Source of the DNA: Cyprinodon diabolis
Lineage: Eukaryota > Chordata > Actinopteri > Cyprinodontiformes > Cyprinodontidae
NCBI GenBank assembly: GCA_030533445.1
Contig: CM060062.1
Coordinates: 4,627,456 to 4,691,455, forward strand
DNA length: 64,000 nt
Direction: 5' to 3'
Each line of letters opens with the position of its first letter. Within the stretch, counting starts at the first letter, position 1. The position numbers and the translations under genes are program-made. Positions 45,120 through 59,190 of this stretch are shown one piece after another. Under the pieces are notes generated by a model. It saw nothing but the letters and a program-made list of their open reading frames with translations. It did not search any database and had not been told where the DNA came from.

Positions 45120-48109
45120 TGTGATGCCCTTCATCAGATTTTTTTTTTCCATGTATCTCCCAGTTGGAAGCAGAGGAAAGGAGGAGACCAAACAAAAGTG
45201 GAAGCCATGAATGAAAAGCTTTTGCCAGATTTATCTTGTTTCTTTCTTTTTCTTCCACCCCGCCCCTCCCGGTAGCTCACTTCTCTCCATCATCCTGGTT
45301 GCCAGCATCCAAAGCCAAACCTCAGCTTTATTTTGCACCTAACTTAACCTAATGCCTCAGTTTCTAACATCTGTTTATTCATGCTGTCACCACACTCCCA
45401 TATAAAACACACAACACGTGAGGTGGTATTGATGCTCCGCACCACTGTTCCTCATTAGATTTTGATTAGCCAACCCGCTGGATAGCGAGTCCCATATTAA
45501 ACAGCGGCTGCCTTCTTCTGTCCTCATATCATCTAATTGAGTTACTGAGAAATTTACAAATAAGCAGAAGTGTAGAGACAAAGCTATGGATGCTGCTTCC
45601 GCACCACCACAGATGTTTCCTAATGTTGCTTTTGCTGTGAATTTTAATATAAAGACTATTGTACCCACAGTGTTTTGAAGAATATGGATATAAAAGATTT
45701 TCTGTCACTTCATCATTCATAAAAACAAAACATGCTGACACTGACTGAAGCTCTTCCTCTGGGATCCTGTGTGCAGCTTAATATCTGCAGTGAGTTCAAC
45801 TCAGGGGAAGCGTTTTTTCAACCAAACTTTGAATCCAGATTAGATTCCCCAATTAGAGATTATAAACAAGCAAACTGAGTTTTTTTTTAACTCAACAACA
45901 GTTAAAACTGGACTAGATGAACTGTGATATGCAGTGAGCAAACTGAGCAGAAGCCTCCAAGCCTTCCCCACTCCAAGCTTTAACAACCTCATTATAATCT
46001 TTTTAAGTGGTCTTGATCAGCAGCTATCCAAGCTTCATCAGGGTCTTATTTTTAGTTAAATTCCTGACAATTTTCAGAGGTTAAAATCTGACCTGTAAAC
46101 AAACATGGTGATTGAAAGAAGCGCCTTTATCTGCAAATCCAGCATATCATAGATGATCAAATACAAAACAATCTATTTAGATTCTGTGCCATATATTTGC
46201 TGCAATTTTATTCAAAATGAAGATAAGCATGATTTTGCGATGCTGCTTATCTGTACAGGACAGATATTGCAAATGTGACAGTTCTGTGAAACATTAGACA
46301 CATGCAGTTATTTTAACCATTGGTTCTTGGAGGAAGAAAGAAGATTTAGTTGTTGAAAGCAGAAAAAATTCAAAGATGCTAAAATAATTACACAACACTA
46401 TCTCTGTCTCTTTGCCTTCTCCCAAATGGATGGTTTGATATTAAATAAAAGCAGGTGTTAATGCTAATGCAGAAAATAATCAGAGTAGAAGAGTATAAAG
46501 AAACTGCAGAGCTCCTTCTGAGACCCCCCAGGGATGTGTTCTTAGTACCTGTGTGTTTGCAACAGGAGCTGCTGTGTACACTGTCATTAGACAGGAAATG
46601 TTTTTTAATGCACAGTGATTAAACACTCTTAGTTTCTGGAGCAATTCCTTGTGCCTGGTAAAAATAGGATTATTCATAGGTTTAGTATTTGGTTCTTGTT
46701 CTTCGCATAGTCTCAATGAAGGATGCGCAGTTGCTTCCAATGTAGAAGCACTGTGCCATATGAAAAACAGCCTCAGTGTGCAGAAGGCTAACTCTGCAGG
46801 TTTAGTGAGAATCGAGAAGGATTCAACGCAGTTCAAGGATTCATTTAGGCTTTAATCAGCTTTTACTGTGGGTAAATGTACACATAAAGTAAATACTAAA
46901 TGTTTGTTCACAACTTTTAGTGTATTTGTCATAAAAGCTGCAACCGTTTGCTCTGCAGAGAAAAGGGACTAATTATTTCTGCCCCTGGTGGATGAAAGTG
47001 AAGGCAGAGCATCCATATGGCGGCTCTAAAGCCAAGAGAATCAAAGTAATGTTTCCTTCTAAGCTCTGACCTCCACTAATAGAACACAGCTCTGTACTCA
47101 CAGCAGCTGCTTTGCAAGCTAAGAATTAGGAGCAAATCCTTGACCATGAAAATGATCTAGTCCGTTTACTGAAAATGTTTCATTGCATTAGAAAATAAAG
47201 CAGCTCAATGGATGTAAACAGTTAACCCACCTTCCCACTCAGACAGCACCGTGCTCTCTCTGCCTTTGGTAAAAGCTAAAGGCTGACAGATTATAGCTTG
47301 TGGAAATTGGACTGCCTCTGACCACTGGAAGTGGGTCAAAGTGACGACTCAACCAGATGAGGAGCAGGTAAGAAAGGGAAGGCAAAACAGAATCACTTTA
47401 GATTTGAAATAAAGAGAATGAAGTGAAGCTGTTTGTATATAATTGGGTTTAAAGATGGCTTAGATGGTCAGAGATCCACCTAAAATGTGTCAAAACATAT
47501 TCCACACCTGTACAGTATGGAAACATTCATATCAGATATTTAACAGAACCCACTTTGGACCAGATGACGAGCTTTTGAGCCAGCACAGTAAGCCCACATC
47601 AGGACGGGAAACAACTCCCTGGTAAAGTGGGTTGGAAATACTGGAATGTTTTTTTAAGTAACAGATTTAAGGAGAAATGTAGCCTCAGCGTGTTTATATG
47701 TTTAAAATGCACTAAATGGTGCATGTTCAACTGCAAGTGATAGCTCTACTCTCATCACTTTGTTGTCAGATTTTGGATTTGAATTTTAACTTCTCTTTAT
47801 AGCAAAAGTTAACTCTTGAAGGCAGTATTGTTTGCCTTTCTGCTTTATCATTTTTACCATATTTAATGGAAGAAATTCTGCCATTCTATAGAAGTAGTCT
47901 TTTAAAGGCTTTGCATAGCATATCAAGAGTTTCTAAAAAAGCTACATTAACATAACTTTCAACCAATCTGATGGTGGAAGAACCTAAATAGTTGAATAAA
48001 AAAAAAAATATTACATGTGTACCTGTGCTCATATGTTTATTTTTTATAAACTAGAAGCAAAAAAAAAGTTGTTGTTGTTGAAATTTGGTTTTGGATTAAA
48101 ATACAATTA
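45120..48109. other. Unassigned, largely repeat-free sequence
   Basis: Three kilobases in which I recognise neither a gene nor a repeat. Frames at 45387-45668 and 46480-46836 lack domains. Confidence 0.4.
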
Positions 48110-48612
48110 AAGTCCGGTCAGCTAGGAATAATCAATGGATCATTATCTATACATAAAACTAATATGTTTGTGGTGATTTAATTAATTTAGTATTGATTTT
48201 TTTATTTCAGACATACAAGCACAAAATAAAGACAGAATATGCCCATATAACATAAATTAAAACAGTGTGAAAAAGGGTGTATTGGCAGAAGCAAGAAGCT
48301 TATAATGCTCACCCTCCAAAGCCAATTTACATTGAACTGGAAAGCAAAAGCAAAAAAATGATAAGTTAAAATAATAATTTTCCTTGCGTTCACTGAATCT
48401 GGGAGCGGCCATTTTTGCCCAAATATGGTAACCCCTCCCTCCTGCCATTGTCCGGGAGTGACGTCACGGTGCGGTAAGCCTAGCGCCATTCTCCCCGCTT
48501 TACAAGCAAAATCAATGGGAACTACTAGACACATCTCCAATCAACAACAATTATTGAAGATTTCCAGAGGACTTCACCATTGAAATTCACCAGAGCTATA
48601 GTGAAACTGACA

Positions 48613-48817
48613 ATGCCCACGTGCATGGCAGCTGGATGTTGGAATACATTGGGTAAAAAAATTCCTGATCCTCCACGGACGGGTTGGTCGTTGGATCGCC
48701 AACTTGAAGAGGGAGGATTTGCCATCGAGCTTCTGGCCAGAGAAAAAACACGTAATATGTAGCCAACATTTGGAAGAAGAATGTTTTCAAGATGACTTGG
48801 ATAATAGCGCGTTGTGA
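48613..48817 (+). pseudogene. THAP zinc-finger domain exon, frameshifted (copy 2)
   Basis: ATG 48613 opens MPTCMAAGCWNTLGK, with both N-terminal zinc ligands (C4, C9) present. After a one-base frame change near 48690-48695 the domain continues WIANLKREDLPSSFWPEK, ICSQH (third Cys and His), EECFQDDLDNSAL, and TGA at 48815-48817. Length and residue order fit a THAP finger of about 70 residues. The frame change is at the same place as in copy 1, so the common ancestor of both was probably already broken. Unlike copy 1 there is no early stop. Expression as a full finger is not possible as read. Confidence 0.7.
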
Positions 48818-48879
48818 CAAACACCAGATACAGCACTGGGACTTGATCAACAGCCGATACCGCACCGTGACGTCACAAA

Positions 48880-48893
48880 CCAGTAGGTGGCAG
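48880..48893 (+). promoter_or_regulatory. Predicted CTCF core motif (plus orientation)
   Basis: Identical 14-bp match to the CTCF consensus as at 3930-3943, with the CRE palindrome 5 bp before it. Confidence 0.55.
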
Positions 48894-49178
48894 TAGTGTT
48901 CTTTGACAAACATGGATGCCTCCAGTAAAGCACATTCACATGAAAATTACTCTGAATTCAAAACACTTATCATTTATTGAACAGTATGTAATAATTTCAT
49001 ATGTAAAGTACTTTCAGAAGTTTAATTCTGAATATGACCAGAAAAAAAAACACTTTTACTGGAACTTGTGGTGAATTTATTCCATGCACTGTATGTGCAG
49101 GATTATGTGCAATAAATATCTTAAAGTATTACAACATATTTTGGTGTCCAAGTTGGCTGGATATTGAATTTAACAGTT

Positions 49179-49186
49179 ATTCACAA
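49179..49186 (+). repeat. hAT target-site duplication, left
   Basis: ATTCACAA, exactly repeated at 50002-50009. Confidence 0.8.
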
Positions 49187-50001
49187 TAGGGATGGGACGA
49201 TTTATGAAAACCGTCAGAACCGTTCGGTTCGACTGTCTCGGTTTGGTTCGCGTGTGTTGCGTTCGGTTCATGCGCTGCTCCTTTTTCTCATGGGCGAAGC
49301 GTTTACACTCCAGAGCAGAAGGTGGCGGTACTGCGACCAAAGCCAACCACCAGTAGTAAACAAGAAGAAGAAGAAGCGAAGCAGCGTAGCCGGGTGTAGC
49401 AGGGGAAAAATATCAGTTGTTGTGGAGAATTGTGTGGGTATGGCAAGTGGGAAAGAACAGGAGTTGGAAGACGCGCCAGCAGCACTTTATAGGTCTGCTG
49501 TATGGGACCACTTTGCATTTAGAGTGACCTACGATGACGGCGGAAAGAAAGTTGTGGATAAAAGTGCAACAGTGTGCAAGCATTGTGCAACACGTTTTGT
49601 TTACGCTAACAGCAACATGACCAACATGTCAGGCTAACCCCGAAATCCCTCATACTCCGTCAGCAACCCCCGCTGCGCTCCAGACCGGCTGCTCAAAGCA
49701 AAGCATACAGCCCCCACTGTGGCTCCCATCTGCTCCCCCTCTGAGTCCCTTGGAGATGGTAGAGAGCATGCGCGAGATGATTAAATTCAAAGCAGCCAAA
49801 CATACGGAAATGATCCAGGGTTTCCACGGATCATTTAAAATAATTACAATCCATTATTTTTTGGGGGATTTTTTCATTAATTCCATAAATTTTTATGGGA
49901 TTTCGGTGTAACAATCAACATGTATCGAACCGAACCGAAAAACGTGACCAGAAACTGTGAATCGAACCGAACCGTGGATTTTGTGAACCGTTCCACCCCT
50001 A
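49187..50001 (+). mobile_element. hAT element, 815 bp, ZBED-type, internally deleted
   Basis: Ends TAGGGATGGGACG and, inverted, TAGGGGTGGAACGG, flanked by an exact 8-bp duplication ATTCACAA. Sub-terminal sequence on both sides carries multiple 'aaccg/cggttcg' motifs, which are candidate transposase-binding repeats. It encodes only the start of a BED-finger transposase. Most of the catalytic region is deleted between about 49640 and the right end. A CTCF-like GCAGAAGGTGGCGG (12 of 14) lies at 49315-49328. Confidence 0.85.
49440..49637 (+). pseudogene. hAT transposase N-terminal exon with partial BED zinc finger
   Basis: From ATG 49440 (MASGKEQELEDAP) the frame shows SAVWDHFAFRV, the aromatic start of a BED finger. 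Then come a Lys-rich stretch and the zinc-ligand pair VCKHC, followed by a SNMTNMSG end, stopping at TAA 49635-49637. In intact BED fingers, His ligands follow where the stop now lies, so the finger is broken. The upstream part of the open frame (from 49164) begins outside the element and is not coding. In the source element this domain binds the termini. Related to the ZBED1-like group, from motif recognition only. Confidence 0.75.
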
Positions 50002-50009
50002 ATTCACAA

Positions 50010-51949
50010 CAATGAACTTTACAGAGATTGAATCAGAAAAATCAAACACATCAGCTCTGACTGAACTTCCAAAGCAAATTCCCACCAATGCGCCCCAGTT
50101 AAATCAAACTTCCATCTTTATAGCAAGCAAAGTCTGCTGATTTTATACTGAATTGGGATGCACACCTGGTATTTTTTGCCTCTGCATGATATTTATACAG
50201 CTCAGAGGTGCTCCCAGAGCCTTGTTTCTCTACTCCAGAAAGCACCACAGGCTCTACCCTGACCTTTTCTTCTCCTTCAGGGCAGAACAGGTCGTCACCT
50301 CAGTAACAGAAGCTAAAGAGAGAAGGAGAATCTCAGGGAAACCATTGCTGGAGGCCTTGGTGGGGATGTGGTCTGAGTCGAGTAACAGCAACGTTAAACA
50401 CTGTGCTCTCTAATCCACTCATTTGATAAGCTAATAAAATCCTGTAACTACAAAGAGTCGGATAAAATCGAATAAAAGAAGAACACTTTGCACTCCAAAC
50501 CATGTCACACACACTGAAATGGTGTTTGCTACAGTTTTAACTGTACATCTGATGAGGGTGTTAATGATTAAATTACTAATTAAATTACTATTTCAACATG
50601 TTGTAAAAAAATATTGGATGTTACCTTCTGTTTGTATTTTATAATGACCTTCATGGTTACAAAGTAGTTTTCATGGAGGCCCTTTAATAACTTTTTTAAA
50701 GTTGCCTTCCTGAGCTGCAGACATCTATTCTAATTCATGTGAGGCCGTAGAGAAACGGTCGTCCGTGCATTTGAAGTTTGGGGGAGGAGTGGGGCATTGG
50801 AAGGAGGAAATGGGAGGAGTGGCTTGTGCATTTAGGGAGAATATCTCCTGCGGCCCACTGTCAGACTTTCCTTTAGTAATTAGGGCTGTGACACAGAGTG
50901 CAGACCAGGCCCATCGTGAATTCAGTCTTGTCAATTTGCACTGATGCTTGGATCATTGCACACGCCGCAGGTCCCATTTTGCAAGTTGGTAATTAGGAGG
51001 GAAAAACACTATGAAAAGATAGCAGACTTACCAGGGGATTCATGTTTTGTTCCAGACTTATTAGGGTCATTACTGCATATTTTCAGATAAATCAGAACAC
51101 CACTCCTGCAGATTTTTTTTCTTTGGTGCCAGAGTTTCTGGTCAGTCACTTAAAATGTAATTTACTTAGCATAGCATACCACTTTTTTTCTAAAGCCCTT
51201 AAAAACAACATACTGTAGCAGCTGACCTCGGTGCTGTGCAAAACTGTAAGAGAGAGAAAGCAAAAGCATTTTGAATGACACAGATGACCACTCCCACTCT
51301 TTGAAATGTCAGCTGCTCTGAGACGGGTGCATAAAATATCCCAAAATAAAACACCCTCAGTCCCTTACTGACACTCTCTCCTTATCTTAAAGTCTCTTAA
51401 ACAAAGAAGCAAATTAATATTCAAGGTGGTCCCAATTCATCCCCTGCTCCACTGCTGACAGCTGAGAGTTTCCCTGAAGCCAAACTAGCTGGCAGGCGTT
51501 TGTTTCCATGTGGAATCTGTCAACTGAGCAGGAATACTGTAGAGAAGGGCTGACATGGAGAAGCCCGGAAGGACAAAACACACATCAGCTATAGGAGCAT
51601 ACCTGGGGCACAAAACATAACGCTGGCTTAGGTTTGTAATTATGGATGAGGAAAAAGATGAACCAACATTGGCTGGAGTAACTTCATATATACAGAAGCT
51701 TTGTTCATCATCCAGCTGTGTACAGTGCTGTCATGTGGTCAAACGCTGCATTTCATCAGAGTACTGGGAAACATCAGAGGAAACTTTCATCAGAGAAGGA
51801 AAGTTTACGGTCCAATACATATGTAAAGCAACACCTTATTCAGAACAAATCAGAACCTATTCTTCTGTTATCCTCAGGTTATGCTTCAGTCTAATTCCTT
51901 TAACACATTCACAGACCTGAAGGCTGTCTGTAACAAAGGGTTACTGAAA
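50010..51949. other. Unassigned sequence
   Basis: No gene or repeat recognised. 50820-51000 is a balanced-composition stretch that could be conserved non-coding sequence. Confidence 0.35.
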
Positions 51950-51957
51950 TATAGAAG
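51950..51957 (+). repeat. hAT target-site duplication, left
   Basis: TATAGAAG, exactly repeated at 53171-53178. Confidence 0.8.
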
Positions 51958-53170
51958 CAAGGGGTGGGGTATACCATTAGGCAATACTAGGCAGTTGCTA
52001 GGGCCCAAAGATCCTGGGGGGCCCCAAAAAACGTAGTTTACATGTATGGTTAATACAACTATAACTTATTTGTGGACATAAATTATGTTTTTGATAAAAA
52101 TCCTTTCGTTAAAATGCCATCAGAACAATAATGCAGTGTATTCTCATTATCAGTTCGTACAAAGTCGTACGAAAAGTTATGCAACGTAATTTCGTACGTT
52201 TTGGATGCTTTTTTCGTCGTATTTCGTCGTATTTTTACGTCTTGCCTCGAGACAAGATATCCTTGCGCATGCGCATCTTACGCACCATTCAATAACATAG
52301 AATTTGACATACAATTAACCCTAACCCTAAGATACAAAACAGCAAGCAACCTAGTGAGAGACATGAAGAAGTAAATATTGCACTGTTTTTCCTAGTTTTA
52401 TGTCCGTCCGCGGATCTGCTTTTTTCGTCTGTCTGGCTGCGCATGCGCACAGATCTGTTTTTTCGAGGAAAAACGCCAAAACGTACGAAATACTGTGCAT
52501 AACTTTTCGTAGGATTTCATACGAACTGATAATGAGAATATGTTGAATAATGTTATTATTGCTGCACATGTTCAGAAAGGTCCAAACAGACAGCAGCAAA
52601 TAATTTGAAAACAAACGATGCAAAGAGCAGTGTTGCGAGTGCCTAGCGTCAAAATCTAGCCACTTTTCTGCTACTAGAGACTTTGGCGGTAACATTTAAA
52701 AGCACCAAACTCTGCTCTCCAGAGCAAGTAGATTGTTAAGCCCCCCCCTGCTCTCTTATATCTTGTCTTTGTTGTCATGCAGCTGTTATTTCATGCAAAT
52801 GAAATTTGGAGAACAGATAAGCTGATCCTGGCTTGTCTACAGTGAAAAAAAGGACTGGGTTATTTACTTTTGCCGTCGCCTTTTTGAAAACACAGGAAGG
52901 AGCAATCAGCTGAGTGAGCTTAGTGCTTGGAAAAAAATCTTTCATTCCTTTTGAGACAGCATGAAAAGTCAGCTGAGTACAAACATAGAGAGGAAAACAA
53001 CAAGAAAAGGGACAAGAAGAGAGGGACAGAACCTAAAACAAATAATGGATGTCTATTCTATTAACATTTCTGTATTTGTATAATGGGTCTGTTTTATATG
53101 TTTTTTTCTCAATTCATAGGGCCCCGTGCCTGTCTTTGCCTTAGACACACATTTCCCAAATCCGCCCCTG
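51958..53170. mobile_element. hAT-like element, 1213 bp, with nested MITE
   Basis: Ends CAAGGGGTGGGG and, inverted, CAGGGGCGGATT, flanked by an exact 8-bp duplication TATAGAAG. 'gggccc' blocks occur near both ends. A short basic frame from ATG 52961 (MKSQLSTNIERKTTRKGTRR) could be a transposase N-terminal relic; this is weak. Removing the nested element at 52141-52538 leaves about 815 bp. Confidence 0.75.
52139..52540. mobile_element. TA-flanked MITE with long inverted repeats, nested
   Basis: TTCTCATTATCAGTTCGTA at 52141 pairs with the inverted right end at 52538. Inverted similarity extends about 65 bp (…acgaaaagttatgca… and …tttcgtacgttttgg…). TA dinucleotides lie on both sides (52139-52140, 52539-52540), consistent with a TA target duplication. 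The interior has 'gcgcatgcgca' palindromes and a short 'ccctaaccctaa' tract. It has no coding capacity and is younger than the hAT element it interrupts. Confidence 0.8.
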
Positions 53171-53178
53171 TATAGAAG

Positions 53179-54571
<1,393 letters not shown>

Positions 54572-54624
54572 TTTTATTAAAGGGATATTACATTCTATTG
54601 CATTCTATTCCATTCTATTCTATT

Positions 54625-56080
54625 GTAACATCCTCTTTCTTTCAAGTGTATGTATTGCATATATTCATCAATAATAAAGAAAAACAGTTTCATTGGCACA
54701 ATACCCTTAGACTACAAATGTAGCCTTATGTTAATGCTTTAACTCACATGTGTCAGACTGAGTTTCTTTTTCATATGAGCTGATATAAGCATAAATAATT
54801 AATAGCAGCTGTGAAAAAGGAAACATAAAAATAAAAAGACATGATTTCACCATGTTTGGTCAAACGCTTTACATCCAGATAAAACAGACACATTAGAGAG
54901 TTCTTTGTGTTACATAAGCAGAGGAACAGAGGGAAGATTTCACTGCCTTTTCTGCTTCATTAGAATCTTCCAGCTGACAGAGAGGTTTAGTGAGTCTCAG
55001 CTTAACATGTGTTGGCCATTTTAACATTTTCTTTCCAACCCAATATGTGAGGCAGAGAGAAAAATCCCCCCCCCCAATCTCACCCATCCCCCATCCTGGG
55101 CTTCTCGCAGCAGCAGTCCTTTCCATAACATCTGGGGCATCCCTGTTTGCTGTCTTAAAACTTCTGCTGGGAGCAACCTAACGGAGATGGTCTCTGGTGG
55201 CATTATCTTCCTTCCCTTTTGCCCCCAACATACAGCAGCAGAAATGAATCCCTGGTGAACCTTAGGAGTACCTCTGCACCAATCCACAGGCACACAGAGA
55301 TGTGCCTTTGCAAACACCCCTGCAGGCATCACTTTACCAGCAGCATCCGAAGAATGGCGGCTAACCTAACCCAGGGACTTAACTGTTTGTGGTTGTTTTC
55401 CATTCATTACAATAACTCTGTTTTCGTCTCCCTCACACAAATGCGTTTCTCGCAGAAGGATTATTTAAATGCTTGAGAAGCCATGTGAACAGCCTGTCCT
55501 GATATCTGATGGAAAACGCATGGCGTACGATTCCACCTGTCAAGGATTTCAGGAACTGCTGACAGCAGTGACGCCCCAGACTTTGGCAGAAGCTTACAGT
55601 TTCTTCCCATAACACAGCCAGCTCTCACAGCTATCATCTTTATTTACCAACTTTTCTCACGCATCTCAGGAAAGAGCAGTTCTGGAGAAAATAGTTGCTG
55701 CCAAAATGAAACACTTAACACCGAGGCAAACGTAGTGAGAGCATTCGCTAGGATAGAGAGAAGGGTGGAGCTGAAGCTTAGTTCTCCTCTTCTCCCTCCT
55801 GTCACATGGATCACTGGTTTGCTTTTACTACACTGCAAACCTGTGCCTTTCTAAAGGCGGTTTGAGGTGCTAATCTTTTTTGTGTGGAAGAGGAAAGAAA
55901 AGGGCATAACATTTTCATCTCCCTACTCTGCTGGACTGCTTAAAAACTCCACAATCGAAAGACATCAGACTAAAAACTCAACTAAAGCTGGTTTAGTGAG
56001 AAAAGGTCTGAAAACAGTTTATATCAAACTCCAACACTGACAGAAATCATTAATCATCCAGTTATAGGTGATCACTGTTA
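54625..56080. other. Unassigned sequence
   Basis: No gene or repeat recognised. There is a short poly-C at 55067-55075. Confidence 0.35.
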
Positions 56081-56480
56081 GTAGAATAATATAAATGGCA
56101 GACGTGTCAAGTAACGAAGTACAAATACTACTGTGCTTAAGTACACTTTTTAGGTATCTACACTTTACTCCATTACTTATTTTTCTTCCTCCTTCTGACT
56201 TCTACTCAATACATTTTCACACAAGTATCTGTACTTTCTATTCCTTACATTTTCAAAACAAACGTTACTCGTTACTCTTGGCTTCGGTTTAATGCAGAGG
56301 TCACAGAATCCTGACCCAACCTGATTTAAAACATTTATAAATTGCCACACGTCTGACGACAGTGTCTAAACGTCACTTGCGCCGCTTCTCCTATTAGCCC
56401 GAAATTCCCCATCCTGCGTCACAAATGTGTTTTTCTTTTGACACCACTGATGAAGACAGATCTGAGACACTGCAGCCTTT
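56081..56480. repeat. Non-autonomous DNA-element fragment
   Basis: 'gtcaagtaacgaagtacaaatac...cttaagtac...tatctacactttactcc...ttacttctactc...tatctgtactttct' is the wording of an abundant fish repeat. It is rich in 'gtac' and 'gttac' motifs and followed by a CpG-containing stretch. Termini are not resolved. Confidence 0.45.
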
Positions 56481-57368
56481 AAGAAGTCACAAATTATCCA
56501 AGGATTAACTGCATAAAGGTTCTGTAGCAACAGTAAAATATGTTATTGTTTTAGAACTAAGATTTTTTTTTCAGAAATAGATTTATTATAACTCTGTTCT
56601 ACTACATTCCTTACAACAATTATATACCAATTACTATGATATAAAAAGTAAGTTAGGAATTTGTTAATGGTGAAGTCTAACATGTTCCTTATATATCATC
56701 TACTCTACTTTGAGACCTTGTTTGAACTATGATGGGTTCAGGTTGCTCAGTCACCGTCAGTCACACCCAGGTTCAGGGGGTAGAAATGCACGACTTGTTC
56801 TTTAGATACCTATCGACCTTGCCTGGTGATTGTCTGAGACACCAGACTAAGGTGAAATATGCAGGCTGTCACTGACAGTAAAACATTGTTTGACTGTTTA
56901 TAAAGCACTTCATAATTATTCCAAATGCTTCTAATGTTCAAAATGATTTGGACCCAACATACTGTATTTTTACATCTCTAAAAAATGAAAGGTGATTGCT
57001 CCACTGGGGCGCTGTCCACTCTCTGGTGCTGAAACCATACCAGTAGTTTCCTTCTGTAAAGATATCTCCTAAATTTATGTTTTTTTTTATTTTCAGTTGT
57101 TTTACATTGAAAGGGTTCTAACAGTAGAGTACTGTTTGAAAAAAGGGTGTGGGAACTTCTCATGAGTCCAAGGCAGTGGGGTTAATTTCCTCAGATCTTC
57201 TTTCTGATCCAATATTGAATAAATTATAGGCTGATATCAGTGACACTGATCTTTCACAGATACTGATTAAAATGCATCCAATGTGTCACGTAAATGTAAA
57301 ATATCTGCTTTTTTATGTTATTGCTGATACTGTACTGATACATTTATTTGTTGAATCCAGTATATCTG

Positions 57369-57369
<1 letters not shown>
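56481..57369. other. Unassigned sequence
   Basis: Nothing recognised. Confidence 0.35.

Positions 57370-57462
<93 letters not shown>
57370..57462. repeat. (AT)n microsatellite
   Basis: A dinucleotide tract of about 93 bp. Confidence 0.97.
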
Positions 57463-57464
<2 letters not shown>

Positions 57465-59167
57465 TGGCAACGATGTTCAGTCCAGTTCTTTAGATTATTA
57501 ATGTCTGCACCATGTCACCATGCCTGATGCTCAGGTATATATTTTATTAATATTTAATTAAGTGTAACAATTATTGTAAAATCTTTGAAAATAAGTTGCA
57601 AAATATTCCTTTAAGTTTCACAATGAACAAGCACTTCCTATACTGTGCTGTAGTGCCTTCATTTGGGAAAAACGTTGGTATGACCTGCTGGTTAAATAGA
57701 GCCCAGGTGAGTTTTAGAAAGATATCACACTGTGATCTAATACAAAAAAAAGATTTGAGACGAAGGCTGATAGATGGAGCTACTCTGACACATTTTGACA
57801 TGCTTCACTGTTGGTGAGGGATATATACCATGTTATAGGTGACGGTGATGAATCCTGACCACAGCCCAGAAAAGCACTCCACAGAAACCCCATCAGGAAT
57901 AATGATCCCTGCCAGAGAAGCGAGGTGAAGCTTTTACAGGAGTGAAACAGTTTATTATTCGGGTGTTGGCTCCTGAGCTTGTTATCTGTTACCACCTTTG
58001 GGGTTTCCACTGCTGTGCCAGCCTGTCTGAACATCAAAACCTTTGACTTTCCTTTCAGTCACAGTAGGATGTTGAAACCTCTAACACTTTACTCCACCAT
58101 AACAGTGAAAAAAAGGAACTTAACCTGTTTCAATGAGCGGTTGCCCAACAATTGAGATGCACTAATGAAGAGTTGTTAATCTAGCAGAGTCTCGACATTT
58201 TACTAAACATTTTATTATATAATAAAAAAGGCAAAAGTTCTAAAGTTCTATTAAAGAAATCTATAATGTGCAGTTAAACTTTAATTCTTGTGTTTGTTCT
58301 TATTTTTATTTTTTTTTCAGCAGAGGTATATTATATTTTTTATGGAGGGAGGACTTAAAGTGTGATTTTTTATAGGGAAAGAAAAAGGTTAACAATAGAA
58401 AAACTGTCCCAAATATTGTCAGACCACTAAACCTGAGAGTTCCCAAAGCCACTATAATCATCTATATACCAGAGTAAAGCTTTCAGCCTGCCCAAGCAAC
58501 TCCTGCAAATATGTTTTTCTTTTTTTTTTATTATTTCATAGCCTCATTCTGAGGATCTAAGCAGGCATCTCTGAACAGCCAAGGAGGGAAAAGTTATCTG
58601 TATCTCAGCTGATGCTGTTAGTACAGACAGAAATGACAAAAAAAACCTTATGTCTTCCGGCTAATCTTGTTTGCCTACAGGCTGGCGTCATTGTTCCACT
58701 GCTGGTTAGCTGGTGGGTTCTAAAAAAGCAGTATTTGGGCAAAACTAGAGACAGAACTGCAAGTTTTAAACATTCATTGGTGGATATTTTGCTGCCTCAG
58801 TGGCTAAAGAAACCAAACAGTTTCACACAATTCCCAAAAAGTCGGAGTGATATTTTTAGAATAATTTTCCATAACCTTGAATTAGGATTTCATTAAATAT
58901 GCTAGTTCGGATATAAATGCTTTATAGAAGAAAGCCAAAGTTAAACATCACAAACAGACAGAAAAAAAGGATTTGCTGATAATAAAGTCCTTAAAATAAA
59001 AATTTTCTTTGCAATCTAAGATTTACAATATAAGAGTAAGCAGGAACCATTTGAATAACATCAAACCATATCAAAACGCTTTAACTGGACTCGATCAAAA
59101 TATCTTTAGTCTAAAATAATCTGTAATCTTTAGAGGCAGAAAAAAAGCAAACATTTTAATTAAAATA
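57463..59167. other. Unassigned sequence
   Basis: Nothing recognised. Confidence 0.35.
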
Positions 59168-59190
59168 AATCACAATGGACCCTGTGGAGG
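59168..59190 (+). repeat. 23-bp direct repeat, left copy
   Basis: The 23-bp block containing 'cacaatggaccctgtgg' is repeated exactly at 59589-59611, 421 bp away. Confidence 0.9.

Larger units (their letters stand above)
48110..49039 (+). repeat. THAP-containing dispersed repeat, copy 2
   Basis: Second copy of the 3341-4083 unit, same strand. It shares the left motif 'aagtccgg', the promoter-like block (GCCATTTTTGCCCAAATAT, 'aacccctccctcctgcc', TGACGTCA at 48459-48466), the THAP exon, the second TGACGTCA at 48868-48875, CCAGTAGGTGGCAG at 48880-48893, and the right part. It differs by an extra block of about 200 bp (roughly 48180-48375) between the left motif and the promoter-like part. That block opens after a T-rich run and 'ttcag', like a splice acceptor. 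Confidence 0.75.
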
